Positions 1 through 7,996 are shown, counted from the first letter of the stretch. The stretch is DNA of 51,746 nucleotides from an uncultured Rhodospirillaceae bacterium (GCA_902826565.1 CADEFF010000018.1:9538-61283), one strand, 5' to 3'. Numbers and translations are program-made. Notes: generated from the letters alone by a model not told the origin.

Positions 1-77
1 ATCACAGCCGTAACGCCCGTCCGCGAAAACAATACGCCCACACGCCACGGGTCGCTGCCGGCTCGATGTCGTGCCAT
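1..77 (-). CDS. AmiC-like amide sensor, second copy (5' end only)
   Basis: This is the first 25 codons of a gene that continues beyond the left window edge. The peptide begins MARHRAGSDPWRVGVLF and then matches the AmiC paralogue at 972-2093 residue for residue. An ATG at 77 is preceded by a GGAGGAG ribosome-binding site about nine bases upstream. From codon 8 on, the DNA is identical to the other copy: bases 1-55 equal 2017-2071, third codon positions included. The first eight codons and the upstream DNA differ. AmiC proteins have a periplasmic-binding-protein fold but act in the cytoplasm as amide-sensing partners of AmiR, or serve as binding proteins of urea/amide ABC transporters. Which role this copy has cannot be told from 25 residues. 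It lies downstream of amiR, behind a terminator-containing leader. Confidence 0.8.
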   Translation of the reverse strand, partial: MARHRAGSDPWRVGVLFSRTGVTAV

Positions 78-159
78 CTCCCGCGACTCCTCCGGATCTC
101 GGGCGGCCCCGGCGCCAGCAAGGTTGAGCCGGTGTACCGCCGAAAAATCGGCGCAAAAC

Positions 160-200
160 GCAAAAACCCCACGCAACCTCTTTTCAGGGTCGGCGTGGGG
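160..200 (-). terminator. Intrinsic terminator between amiR and amiC copy 2
   Basis: Read on the minus strand, the perfect 8-base stem CCCCACGC/GCGTGGGG (193-200 with 167-174) encloses an 18-base loop and is followed directly by TTTTTGCG. This is a textbook rho-independent terminator. It lies after amiR but also inside the leader of the next amiC copy, so it could be a regulated attenuator rather than a plain operon end. A second small hairpin (GCCGA, loop TTTT, TCGGC) lies just beyond at 139-152. Confidence 0.8.
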
Positions 201-263
201 GCGTTCTCGCCCGGATTGCGACGCGGCGGCGCTGCCGCGTTAGGCGAGCGCAAACCGGCGCTC
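160..263 (-). promoter_or_regulatory. Candidate ANTAR antitermination leader
   Basis: On the minus strand, between amiR and the second amiC copy, there are two closely spaced hairpins and then an intrinsic terminator. Hairpin 1 (246-263) has stem GAGCGC/GCGCTC and a six-base loop, CGGTTT. Hairpin 2 (221-240) has stem ACGCGGC/GCCGCGT and a six-base loop, AGCGCC. The terminator follows at 167-200. Known ANTAR protein targets are paired hexaloop hairpins with A at loop position 1 and G at position 4, next to a terminator. Hairpin 2 fits that rule exactly; hairpin 1 has the right size but not the right loop bases. The gene immediately upstream encodes an ANTAR protein. The assignment to AmiR control is inference. 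Confidence 0.5.
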
Positions 264-302
264 CGTCATCAGCTAAGCGGAAATGGGGGCCGGATTACAA
301 GC

Positions 303-890
303 CTAATCTTGGTCGGGCAGCAGGACCGCGTCGGATTCGACGATGGCCGTGGCGATGACCCCGACCGGGACCCGGCGGCGCATCGCCTGTTCCCGGAGGT
401 AGGCATAGGCCTTCGGCTCGTCCAGATTGCGGCGTGCCATCAGGACCGTCTTGGCCTGCTCCACCTTGCGGAACAGGCGCAGCGTCTCCTCGAGCTTGGC
501 GATCTTGGCCTGCATCCGCTGCTGGTACCGGCTTCCCTGGCGGGCGACGACGATCTGCAGGGCGGCGGCGCCGGGGGCGACCGGCTTCACCAGGACCGCG
601 TGCGGCGCCACATCATGCAGGAACTGCGGCGCCACCCCGTCGCCCGGGTCGGCGACCGCGATCACCGTCGCGACGCCCCGCGCGGTCCATTGCTCGATCA
701 GGGCGCGGGTTTGCCGGTTCACCAAGCAGAAAAGGAGATCGGTCTCGCCCGCGAACTCGGCCGGCGGCCAATGGAGCTCGGCCGCGCAACCGAGCCGGCG
801 AAGCTGGCGCAGCAGCTCCTCGCCGTCGCGGTCGCGGGGATGCACGATCGCCGCGCGCAGGCCCCGGAAATCGGGGGATGGGGCGGTCAT
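303..890 (-). CDS. amiR: AmiR-type ANTAR antiterminator
   Basis: The 195-residue protein is almost the same length as Pseudomonas AmiR. Residues 1-120 form a pseudo-receiver domain. A coiled-coil linker follows (about 125-150, QQRMQAKIAKLEETLRLF), and the C-terminal ANTAR RNA-binding domain runs from about 150 to 195 (AKTVLMARRNLDEPKAYAYL). ANTAR proteins bind nascent leader RNA and stop terminator formation; AmiR is held inactive by AmiC until an amide is bound. The ATG at 890 is chosen because GGAG lies seven bases upstream; an upstream ATG at 962 lacks this. It follows amiC in the same direction, as in the Pseudomonas amidase operon. The amidase itself is not in the window, so the regulated pathway could be amide, formamide or urea use. 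Confidence 0.85.
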   Translation of the reverse strand: MTAPSPDFRGLRAAIVHPRDRDGEELLRQLRRLGCAAELHWPPAEFAGETDLLFCLVNRQTRALIEQWTARGVATVIAVADPGDGVAPQFLHDVAPHAVLVKPVAPGAAALQIVVARQGSRYQQRMQAKIAKLEETLRLFRKVEQAKTVLMARRNLDEPKAYAYLREQAMRRRVPVGVIATAIVESDAVLLPDQD

Positions 891-971
891 TGCGGGCTCC
901 AGCCAGGACGCAGCATGGTCATGTCCAGCCCTCCGGCATCGGCGGCAGGGCGCCGCCGGCATCCCTCGATC

Positions 972-2093
972 TCAGTAGTTCATCAGGTAAGGATCCGGCG
1001 ACGACGGCACTCCGGATTCCCGCACGATCTCAAACCCGCCGACGCGGTTTGCGCGTCCGATGCGGGTCCAGAGGTTGGTATGGGAGCTGTCGGTATCGAT
1101 GGCGATATGGCCCTGGGGGGCGTCGAACTCGCTGCCCAGCACGATCGGGCGCAACAGGTCGGTGTCCATGGTGTCGATCTCGGCCAGCGCCCGGGCGAAC
1201 ACATGCACCTGGAAATACGCCGCCTCCACGCACAGGTTGGTCGGCTCGTCCTCCCCGAACCGCTTCTTGTAGCGCGCCACGAACGAGGCGTTGCTCGCCG
1301 TCGCCACCGCCTCGAAATAGGACGCCGCCGTGATGTGGCCGCAGCCCACATCCGCCCCCATCAGCCGGATCTCCGCCTCGCTCGTCGTCAGGCTCGCAAT
1401 CGGCATCGTGCCCGCGTCCAGACCGGCTTCCGCATGCGCCTGATACAGATACGCCGTCGCCTGCCCGACCACCGTCGAGAAGATCACGTCCGGCCGCGCC
1501 CGCTTGATCTCCCGCATCAGCAGCTTGAAGTCGAACGGGCCCGCCTGAAGGTCCAGATACCGCTCCCCCAGCACAACACCCCGGCGCCGGCGCAGCAGCT
1601 CGCGCATGATCCGGTTCGATTCCCGCGGGTAGATGTAGTCCGATCCCACCAGGTAGAACCGGCGCCCGTAGTTCTCCAGCAGGAAGTCCGCCAGCTCCAC
1701 GCTGTTCTGGTTCGGCGCCGCGCCCGTGTAGATGATGTTCGGCGAATACTCGAACCCCTCATACAGCGTCGGATACCACAGCAGGCCGTTCCGCCGCTCC
1801 ACCACCCGCAGCACCGCCTTCCGGCTGCTCGAGGTGTAGCACCCGAAGATCGTGCTCACCCCGTCCTCCGTCAGAAGACGGTCCGCCAGCCGCGCAAAGC
1901 TCGCTTCCTCCGAACCCGGGTCGTAGATGATCGGCACCAGCTCGCGGCCGTTTACCCCGCCGCCCGCGTTGATCTCCTCGATCGCCAGCAGCGTCCCGCG
2001 AAGCTGCGTCTCCTCGATCACAGCCGTAACGCCCGTCCGCGAAAACAATACGCCCACACGCCACGGGTCGCCGGTATATGCGCGCCTTGCCAT
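972..2093 (-). CDS. amiC: AmiC-type amide-sensing binding protein
   Basis: The 373-residue protein has a type I periplasmic-binding fold. Segments typical of AmiC are visible: GVLFSRTGVTAVIEETQLRG near the N-terminus, YPTLYEGFEYSPNI, APNQNS, GSDYIYPRESN, IASLTTSEAEI and a C-terminal DPYL. There is no signal peptide, which fits a cytoplasmic sensor that sequesters AmiR rather than an exported binding protein. The ATG at 2093 has GGGAGGG upstream; a frame open to 2303 adds 70 residues with no family likeness. amiR follows after 81 bases. The first 55 bases after codon 8 are duplicated exactly at 1-55. Binding to short amides is the known family role; the actual ligand here is unknown. Confidence 0.85.
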   Translation of the reverse strand: MARRAYTGDPWRVGVLFSRTGVTAVIEETQLRGTLLAIEEINAGGGVNGRELVPIIYDPGSEEASFARLADRLLTEDGVSTIFGCYTSSSRKAVLRVVERRNGLLWYPTLYEGFEYSPNIIYTGAAPNQNSVELADFLLENYGRRFYLVGSDYIYPRESNRIMRELLRRRRGVVLGERYLDLQAGPFDFKLLMREIKRARPDVIFSTVVGQATAYLYQAHAEAGLDAGTMPIASLTTSEAEIRLMGADVGCGHITAASYFEAVATASNASFVARYKKRFGEDEPTNLCVEAAYFQVHVFARALAEIDTMDTDLLRPIVLGSEFDAPQGHIAIDTDSSHTNLWTRIGRANRVGGFEIVRESGVPSSPDPYLMNY

Positions 2094-2590
2094 CGACCCT
2101 CCCACGCTGACGGCTTGTCGTCGCCGCCGAGCAGTCCTTGGCATTCGGCAAGCTGCCGGAATAGTCAAATTCCCGGGCCGGCTTCCGGAAAATCGAAAAT
2201 CCCGGCTGAACCGGCAGGCTCGATCCTGTCGCGTAACCCAATTGTCGGAGTTTGGTAACCTCACGCGGAATCTAGGCCATTTCCGGTTGAGGCACAATGA
2301 CACCAGGAAATGTCAGGAATCCTCGCCCCGGCGCCTTCACCCGATTGCCGCGCCCGCATCGCAGCCATAGGCGCTTCTGCCGTCCGCCTTGCCGAGCTCG
2401 ATGCGGCGGCGGAGGCCTCGGCCGCACTTTGTCGGCGATAACCTGGCGCCCCACACATTCAGCCCCCGCGCAAGTCGCGAACCGGCACGCCTGTTTTCTG
2501 GGCAAGACCGCCGTTGCGTCCCGGCCCGGACTTGTCGAGAGTCGGGGCCGATCCGCACGGATCACCGCCGTCAACCGCCCGGAAGCCCCC
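2094..2590. other. Divergent intergenic region, amiC / Rieske oxygenase
   Basis: About 500 bases separate two divergent genes, so promoters for both should lie here. An imperfect dyad, TTCGGCA-AGC-TGCCGGAA, sits at about 2144-2161, some 50 bases upstream of amiC, with a minus-strand TTGACT just beyond (2163-2168) that could be a -35 box without a convincing -10. The frame open from 2297 into the oxygenase gene is arginine/proline-rich and not accepted as coding. I see no RNA gene. Confidence 0.4.
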
Positions 2591-3808
2591 ATGCCGAACG
2601 ACAGCTACCTGAACGATATGGATCTTTCCAGGCTGTTCCGGCCCACCGCCGAGGCCCAGGGGCTGCCGGGGCTCTGCTACACCGACCCCGATTATCATCG
2701 GCTGGAGCAGAAGCGGCTGTTCGCCGAGGGCTGGCCGGCGGTGGCGGTCGGGGCCGAGCTGCCGCGGCCGGGCGATCTGCTGCCGATCTCGGTCGCGGGG
2801 CAGCCGGTGCTGCTGGTGCGCGACCGCGAGGGCGCGGTGCGCGCCTTCCATAATATCTGCAGCCATCGCGGCGTGGTGCTGGTGGAGCGCGCGGCGCGCG
2901 GCCAGCCGGTGGTGCGCTGCCCCTACCATAGCTGGGCCTACGGGCTCGACGGCCGGCTCCTGAAGACGCCCGACATCGGCGGCTCGGGCAAGCACACCGT
3001 GCCGGGGCTCGATCCGACGGCACTCGGCCTCAAGCCCGTGCGCTGCGGCCAGTGGGGCGACGTGATCTTCGTCAATCTCTCCGGCACCGCGCCCGAGCTC
3101 GCCGACTGGCTCGATCCGCTCATCCGCCGCTGGCAACATGTCGATCTCGGCCTGCTCCGCCATGCGGGCACGGCGGAATTCGAGGTCGCGGCGGACTGGA
3201 AGATCGCGGTCGAGAACGCGGTCGAGTTCTATCACCTGCCCTGGGTGCATCCGGATCTCAACAGCTATTCCGGCGCGGACGTGCATTATTTCTGCAATGC
3301 GGGCGACCGCTTCGCGGGCACCGCCTCCGCCGGCTACCGGCCGGGGCGGCCGGCGGGCGAGACGCTCCCGCCCTTTCCGGACCTGACGCCCGAGCTCTTC
3401 GCGCGCGCCGAATATCCGATCGTCTTCCCCAACATGCATTTCGGGCTGATGGCGGATCACGCCTTCGCCCATATCCTCTATCCCGCAGGGCCGGGAAGGC
3501 ATCGCCAGCGCTTCCATCTCTATGTGATCGGCGATGCGGCGATGGATCCGCGGCTCGCGGCCGCCCGGGCGGAAACCCTCGAGCGCTGGCGGGCGATCAA
3601 CGCCGAGGATATCGGCATCGTCGAAAGCCTGCAGCTCGGCCGCGCCTCCGAAGCCTATGGCGGCGGCCGCTTCTCGCCGGCGCAGGATTACGTCTCGCAT
3701 TTCTTCATGCGCTCGATCGCGCGGCATCTGGGATATCAGCCGCCCGCCGATGCGCCGAGCTTCAGCGGCGCCGAGGAGCACACGGCCCCCATCCGCTACA
3801 GCGCGTGA
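2591..3808 (+). CDS. Rieske ring-hydroxylating oxygenase, alpha subunit
   Basis: The 405-residue protein carries an N-terminal Rieske [2Fe-2S] domain with C90-x-H92 and C110-x2-H113. The catalytic domain has the mononuclear iron site in ENAVEFYHLPWVHPD (H215, H220), with a likely third ligand at D340 in AEDIGIVESLQ. The layout resembles the glycine betaine/carnitine oxygenase branch (GbcA/CntA) rather than classic aromatic dioxygenases, but the substrate cannot be read from sequence. Such enzymes need an electron-transfer reductase, and none is adjacent; the ferredoxin-NADP reductase at 31229 is distant and not obviously linked. The ATG at 2591 follows GGAAG and gives the normal family length. 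A GT8-like gene follows after 34 bases and may be cotranscribed. Confidence 0.85.
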   Translation: MPNDSYLNDMDLSRLFRPTAEAQGLPGLCYTDPDYHRLEQKRLFAEGWPAVAVGAELPRPGDLLPISVAGQPVLLVRDREGAVRAFHNICSHRGVVLVERAARGQPVVRCPYHSWAYGLDGRLLKTPDIGGSGKHTVPGLDPTALGLKPVRCGQWGDVIFVNLSGTAPELADWLDPLIRRWQHVDLGLLRHAGTAEFEVAADWKIAVENAVEFYHLPWVHPDLNSYSGADVHYFCNAGDRFAGTASAGYRPGRPAGETLPPFPDLTPELFARAEYPIVFPNMHFGLMADHAFAHILYPAGPGRHRQRFHLYVIGDAAMDPRLAAARAETLERWRAINAEDIGIVESLQLGRASEAYGGGRFSPAQDYVSHFFMRSIARHLGYQPPADAPSFSGAEEHTAPIRYSA

Positions 3809-3842
3809 CGGGCCGGCTACGGGCGGCCGGGCATCGACCGCG

Positions 3843-4652
3843 ATGACTTCGGGCCTCGCGATCGCGACCGGCGCGGACGCCAAGTATTTTCCGCTGCTCG
3901 AGCGCTGCGTGACGTCGGTCCACGCCCGAGCGCCCGCCGATCTGCCGCTTTATGTCTTCGATCTCGGGCTCGAGCCGGCGCAGCGCCGCGCAATGGAGAC
4001 GCTCGCGACCCGGGTGATCGAGCCCGGCTGGGATATCGAGTTTCCCGGCCGCGACGCGATGCCGGGGTATTTTCGCGCCCTCACCCTCCGCCCCTTCCTG
4101 CCGCGCCATTTGCCGGGTCATCGCGTCTATATGTGGCTCGACGCGGACGTCTTCCTGCAGGAAGGCGAGGTGCTGGCGCTCTATGTCCGCGCCGCCGAGG
4201 GCGGGCGGATCGCGATCGTGCCGGAACTCGACCGCAGCTATCGCAACCTGTTCCACGCCTATGACGAGTTCCAGGGCGTGATCCGCGAGAGCTATCGCGA
4301 AACCTTCGATGCGGCGACGGCGGAGGAGCTGGTGCGGCTGCCGCTCCTCAACAGCGGCGTCTTCGCGCTCGAGGCCGAGGCGCCGCATTGGCGCGCCTGG
4401 GCCGAAACCCTGGGGACAGCGCTTCACCGCACCCGCCATTCCCTGGTCGAGCAGACGTCGCTCAATTACGTCGTCTACAAGCTCGGCCTGCCGGCGCATT
4501 TCCTGCCGGCGCGCTGCAACTGGATCTGCCACCACGCGGCGCCGCTCTGGGATGCCGCCCGCAAGCTCTATACCGAGCCGCTGCTGCCCTACGCGCCGCT
4601 CGCGATCGTGCATCGGACCATGTGGACCAAGGACATGGCGCCGCCGGCCTGA
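3843..4652 (+). CDS. GT8-like glycosyltransferase
   Basis: The 269-residue protein looks like a GT-A fold sugar transferase of the GT8 type. It has an N-terminal beta strand followed by YFPLLERCVTSV, a DxD metal-nucleotide motif in MWLDADVF (D100, D102), a central LLNSGVFAL segment typical of the acceptor pocket, and EQTSLNYVVYK further on. No signal peptide or membrane segment is present, so it acts in the cytoplasm. The sugar donor and acceptor are unknown. It lies 34 bases after the Rieske oxygenase gene; a shared pathway is possible but not shown. The family assignment rests on the DxD and the surrounding pattern only. Confidence 0.65.
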   Translation: MTSGLAIATGADAKYFPLLERCVTSVHARAPADLPLYVFDLGLEPAQRRAMETLATRVIEPGWDIEFPGRDAMPGYFRALTLRPFLPRHLPGHRVYMWLDADVFLQEGEVLALYVRAAEGGRIAIVPELDRSYRNLFHAYDEFQGVIRESYRETFDAATAEELVRLPLLNSGVFALEAEAPHWRAWAETLGTALHRTRHSLVEQTSLNYVVYKLGLPAHFLPARCNWICHHAAPLWDAARKLYTEPLLPYAPLAIVHRTMWTKDMAPPA

Positions 4653-4699
4653 GTCGAGCTTTGCCGCCGCGCCCGGACCACGGAAGGGCCGATGGGCGG

Positions 4700-4730
4700 T
4701 GGACTCGCTCGCCGTTCCGCGCCATATAAC
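4700..4730 (+). promoter_or_regulatory. Candidate dapF promoter
   Basis: A clear -10 box, TATAAC (4725-4730), is preceded at 19 bases by TGGACT (4700-4705). A start about seven bases downstream of the -10 would fall at or within the dapF ATG (4735), implying a leaderless or nearly leaderless transcript. No Shine-Dalgarno sequence precedes that ATG, which is consistent. Confidence 0.4.
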
Positions 4731-4734
4731 CGGC

Positions 4735-5625
4735 ATGCGTCCCGCACCCGTCACGCCTTTCGCCGCCGACAATGCCGGGCTCGCCGCGCCCTTCATCAAG
4801 ATGCACGGGCTCGGCAACGACTTCGCGGTCATCGACCTGCGCCCCGGCAAGGGCGCCGCGCTCCCGGAGATCGGCAGCGCCGTCGCGCGCGCCATCGCCG
4901 ACCGGCGTACCGGCGTCGGCTGCGACCAGATCATTCTCATCGAGCCGCCGAAGAGCGGGCTCGCCGACGCCTTCATGCGCATCCGCAACGCGGACGGCGG
5001 CGAGGTCGAGGCCTGCGGCAACGGGGCGCGCTGCGTGGCGGCGCTGCTCATGGCGGAAACCGGCCGGCCGCATGTGGTGATCGAGACCGTCGTCGGGCTG
5101 CTCGACGCGGAAGCCGCGGGCGTCGGCCGCGTCGCCGTCGATATGGGCGAGGCGCGGCTCGACTGGCGCGAGATTCCGCTGGCGAAGGCGATGGACACGC
5201 TGCATCTCGATCTCGCTTTGGGGCCGCTTGCCGATCCCGTCGCGGTCAATGTCGGCAATCCGCATGTTGTCTTCTTCGTGCCGGATGCCGAGGCCGTGGA
5301 TATCGCGAGGCTCGGCCCCGAGCTCGAGCGCCATGCGCTCTTTCCCGAGCGCGTCAATGTCGAGGTGGCGAGCCTCATCGGGCCCGATCGCCTGCGGATG
5401 CGCGTCTGGGAGCGCGGCGTCGGCATCACGCGCGCCTGCGGGACCGGTGCCTGCGCGACGCTGGTCGCGGCCGCCCGCCGCAAGCTCGCGGGCCGTCGCG
5501 GCACCGTGCTGCTCGATGGCGGCGAACTCGAGATCGAATGGCTGGCGGACAATCATGTCCGGATGACCGGCCCCGCGAGCGTGAGCTTCACCGGCCGGCT
5601 CGATGCGAGCCTGCTCGCGGGCTGA
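4735..5625 (+). CDS. dapF: Diaminopimelate epimerase
   Basis: The enzyme interconverts LL- and meso-diaminopimelate, the penultimate step of lysine synthesis and the source of the peptidoglycan cross-linking residue. The 296-residue protein shows FIKMHGLGNDFAVID near the N-terminus, the first catalytic cysteine in EACGNGARC (C94), GNPH in the middle, and the second catalytic cysteine in ACGTGAC (C235). Both thiols of the two-base racemization mechanism are present. It is the first gene of a dapF-mtaB-ftsY run that is conserved in many alphaproteobacteria; mtaB starts 16 bases after its stop. The ATG at 4735 has a TATAAC box just upstream and no ribosome-binding site; an ATG at 4801 (MHGLGND) would cut into the conserved N-terminus. 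Confidence 0.95.
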   Translation: MRPAPVTPFAADNAGLAAPFIKMHGLGNDFAVIDLRPGKGAALPEIGSAVARAIADRRTGVGCDQIILIEPPKSGLADAFMRIRNADGGEVEACGNGARCVAALLMAETGRPHVVIETVVGLLDAEAAGVGRVAVDMGEARLDWREIPLAKAMDTLHLDLALGPLADPVAVNVGNPHVVFFVPDAEAVDIARLGPELERHALFPERVNVEVASLIGPDRLRMRVWERGVGITRACGTGACATLVAAARRKLAGRRGTVLLDGGELEIEWLADNHVRMTGPASVSFTGRLDASLLAG

Positions 5626-5641
5626 TCCCGCGCACCCGCCG

Positions 5642-6925
5642 ATGACCGAACCTCGCATCCTCACCTTCGGCTGCCGTCTCAACGCCTTCGAATCCGAGGT
5701 GATGCGCGGCCATGCCGCCGCCGCGGGGCTGGCCGATGCGGTGCTGGTCAATAGCTGCGCCGTCACCGGCGAGGCCGAGCGCCAGACGCGACAGGCGATC
5801 CGCAAGGCGCGGCGGGAGCATCCCGATGCCCGCATCATCGTGACCGGCTGCGCGGCGCAGATCGACCCGGCCGGCTTCGCCGCCATGCCGGAAGTGGATC
5901 ATGTGCTGGGCAATGCGGAGAAGCTGAAGCCCGAGAGCTTCCGGGCGCTCGCCTCGGGAACCGCCGCGCGCAGCGCCGTCGCCGACATCATGGCGGTGCG
6001 CGAGACGGCGGCGCATCCGATCCGAGGCTTCGCGGGCGACCAGGGCGCGGCACGGGCGCGCGCCTTCATCGAGGTGCAGCAGGGCTGCGACCATCGCTGC
6101 ACCTTCTGCATCATCCCCTTCGGCCGCGGCCCGAGCCGCAGCCTGCCGGTCGGCGAGATCGCGCAGCAGGTGCGCGGGCTGGTCCAGGGCGGCGTGCGGG
6201 AGATCGTGCTGACCGGCGTCGACCTCACGGCCTACGGCCAGGATCTTCCCGGCAGGCCCAGCCTCGGCCAGATGGCCCGGCGCCTGCTGGCGCTGGTGCC
6301 GGAGCTGCCGCGGCTCCGGCTTTCCTCGATCGACCCCGCGGAAGCGGACGAGGATCTCTTCCGCCTGATCGGGACCGAGCCGCGGCTCATGCCGCATCTC
6401 CATCTTTCGCTGCAGGCGGGCGACGACCTGATCCTGAAGCGCATGAAGCGGCGCCATTCGCGCGGCGACGCGATCGCCTTCTGCCGCCGCGCGCGCGCGG
6501 CGCGGCCCGAGATCCTGTTCGGCGCCGACCTCATCGCCGGATTCCCGACCGAAAGCGAGGCGGCCTTCGCCAACAGCCTGTCGCTGGTCGAGGAATGCGG
6601 CCTCAGCTTCCTGCACGTCTTCCCCTATTCCGCCCGCAAGGGCACGCCGGCCGCCCGCATGCCGCAGATGCCGATGGCCGTGCGCCGCGCGCGGGCGGCG
6701 CAGCTTCGCGCCGCGGGCGCCGCCGCCGCGACGCGCAGCTATTCGGCGCTTCTCGGCAAACCGCTCGCGGTGCTGGTCGAGCGGTGCGAGGACGGGACCG
6801 CCTTCGGCCATAGCGAGCATTTCGCCCCGGTCCGGTTCGACGGGGCCGCGGCCCCGGGCGAGATCCTCGCCCTGCGTGCGGGCGCCGTCGATGCGGCCGG
6901 CCTCGTCGCCGAGCGGCATTGCTGA
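5642..6925 (+). CDS. mtaB: tRNA methylthiotransferase MtaB
   Basis: This radical-SAM enzyme adds a methylthio group to t6A at position 37 of ANN-decoding tRNAs. The 427-residue protein has the N-terminal UPF0004 domain with the three auxiliary-cluster cysteines C11, C39 and C70. The radical-SAM motif CDHRCTFC (C149, C153, C156) follows, and a C-terminal TRAM-like region starts near residue 365. The short length and position beside dapF and ftsY point to MtaB rather than MiaB, which acts on i6A. Its substrate base t6A depends on the TsaE protein encoded at 30546-31037. The stop overlaps the ftsY start by one base (TGATG), so translational coupling is likely. Confidence 0.92.
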   Translation: MTEPRILTFGCRLNAFESEVMRGHAAAAGLADAVLVNSCAVTGEAERQTRQAIRKARREHPDARIIVTGCAAQIDPAGFAAMPEVDHVLGNAEKLKPESFRALASGTAARSAVADIMAVRETAAHPIRGFAGDQGAARARAFIEVQQGCDHRCTFCIIPFGRGPSRSLPVGEIAQQVRGLVQGGVREIVLTGVDLTAYGQDLPGRPSLGQMARRLLALVPELPRLRLSSIDPAEADEDLFRLIGTEPRLMPHLHLSLQAGDDLILKRMKRRHSRGDAIAFCRRARAARPEILFGADLIAGFPTESEAAFANSLSLVEECGLSFLHVFPYSARKGTPAARMPQMPMAVRRARAAQLRAAGAAAATRSYSALLGKPLAVLVERCEDGTAFGHSEHFAPVRFDGAAAPGEILALRAGAVDAAGLVAERHC

Positions 6926-7869
6926 TGGCCGATTCCGAAACGTCCCGGCCCGCCGCAGGCGGCTGGCTCGCGCGGCTGCGGCAGGGCCTCGCCAAGAGCT
7001 CCGCGAAGCTTTCCGACGGCATCACCGGCATCTTCACCAAGCGCAAGCTCGAGACGATCGAGCTCGAGGAGCTCGAGGAGCTGCTGATCGCGGCCGACCT
7101 CGGGCCCCGGGTTGCGGCACAGCTCGTCGGCGGACTCAAGCGTCGTCGCTTCGGCAAGGAAATCTCGGCCGACGAGGTCCGCGGCGCGCTCGCCGAGGAG
7201 ATCGCCGCGATCCTGGCGCCGGTCGCGAAGCCGTTCGTCCCCGATGCGTCGCGCAAGCCGCATGTGGTGCTGATCGTCGGCGTCAACGGCAGCGGCAAGA
7301 CCACGACCATCGGCAAGCTCGCGCAGCATTTCGGCGCCGCCGGCAGGAAGGTCTGGCTCGCGGCCGGCGACACCTTTCGCGCCGCGGCGATCGAGCAGCT
7401 CGCGATCTGGGGCGAGCGGACCGGCGCGCCCGTGGTCTCCGGCGCGCAGGGCGCCGACGCCGCCGGCCTCGCCTACGAGGCGCTCGAGAAGGCGCGCGCG
7501 GCCGGCGCCGATCTCCTGCTCATCGACACCGCCGGCCGGCTGCACAACAAGGCCGACCTCATGGCCGAGCTCGGCAAGATCGCGCGCGTGCTGAAGAAGC
7601 TCGATCCCGACGCGCCGCATGACTGCCTGCTGGTGCTGGATGCCACCACGGGACAGAACGCGGTCGCCCAGCTCGAGACCTTCAAGCAGATCGTCAACGT
7701 CACCGGGCTCGTCGTGACCAAGCTCGACGGCACGGCGCGCGGCGGCATCGTGGTGGCGCTCGCCGAGCGCTTCGGCCTTCCGGTCCATGCGATCGGCGTC
7801 GGCGAGACGGCCGAGGACCTGCGGCCATTCACGGCCGAAAGCTTCGCGCAGTCCCTCGTCGGCGGCTGA
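6925..7869 (+). CDS. ftsY: SRP receptor GTPase FtsY
   Basis: FtsY docks signal recognition particle-ribosome complexes at the inner membrane. The 314-residue protein has a short N-terminal amphipathic region, an N domain (about 25-100) and an NG GTPase domain. The P-loop is GVNGSGKTT (119-127). DTFRAAA, DTAGR, the specificity motif TKLDG and a C-terminal GVGE-DL-F pattern follow. The long acidic A domain of enterobacterial FtsY is missing, as is usual in alphaproteobacteria. The ATG at 6925 overlaps the mtaB stop; an in-frame TTG two codons upstream is less likely. A long GC-rich hairpin follows the stop. Confidence 0.95.
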   Translation: MADSETSRPAAGGWLARLRQGLAKSSAKLSDGITGIFTKRKLETIELEELEELLIAADLGPRVAAQLVGGLKRRRFGKEISADEVRGALAEEIAAILAPVAKPFVPDASRKPHVVLIVGVNGSGKTTTIGKLAQHFGAAGRKVWLAAGDTFRAAAIEQLAIWGERTGAPVVSGAQGADAAGLAYEALEKARAAGADLLLIDTAGRLHNKADLMAELGKIARVLKKLDPDAPHDCLLVLDATTGQNAVAQLETFKQIVNVTGLVVTKLDGTARGGIVVALAERFGLPVHAIGVGETAEDLRPFTAESFAQSLVGG

Positions 7870-7882
7870 GGGAGGCTGCTCC

Positions 7883-7909
7883 GTGCCGCGCCGTCAGGCG
7901 GCGCGGCAC
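7883..7909. terminator. Hairpin at the ftsY / ATP-grasp convergent junction
   Basis: A perfect 11-base stem, GTGCCGCGCCG/CGGCGCGGCAC (7883-7893 with 7899-7909), encloses the loop TCAGG. It begins 13 bases after the ftsY stop, between two convergent genes. No T-tract follows in either direction, so it may be a bidirectional weak terminator or a 3'-end-stabilizing structure. Confidence 0.45.
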
Positions 7910-7996
7910 GTCCCGCTGCGAGCGGCTTGCGAGAGCGTTGCGCGGATCGCTCCGTTTCTTAATGTCTGGAGGGGCCGAAATCTCGGGGGAAGCCGC

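Noticed and set aside
2297..2590. N-terminal extension of the Rieske oxygenase in the same open frame
   Set aside because: The extra 98 residues are Arg/Pro/Cys-rich and unlike the family; the ATG at 2591 gives the normal length.
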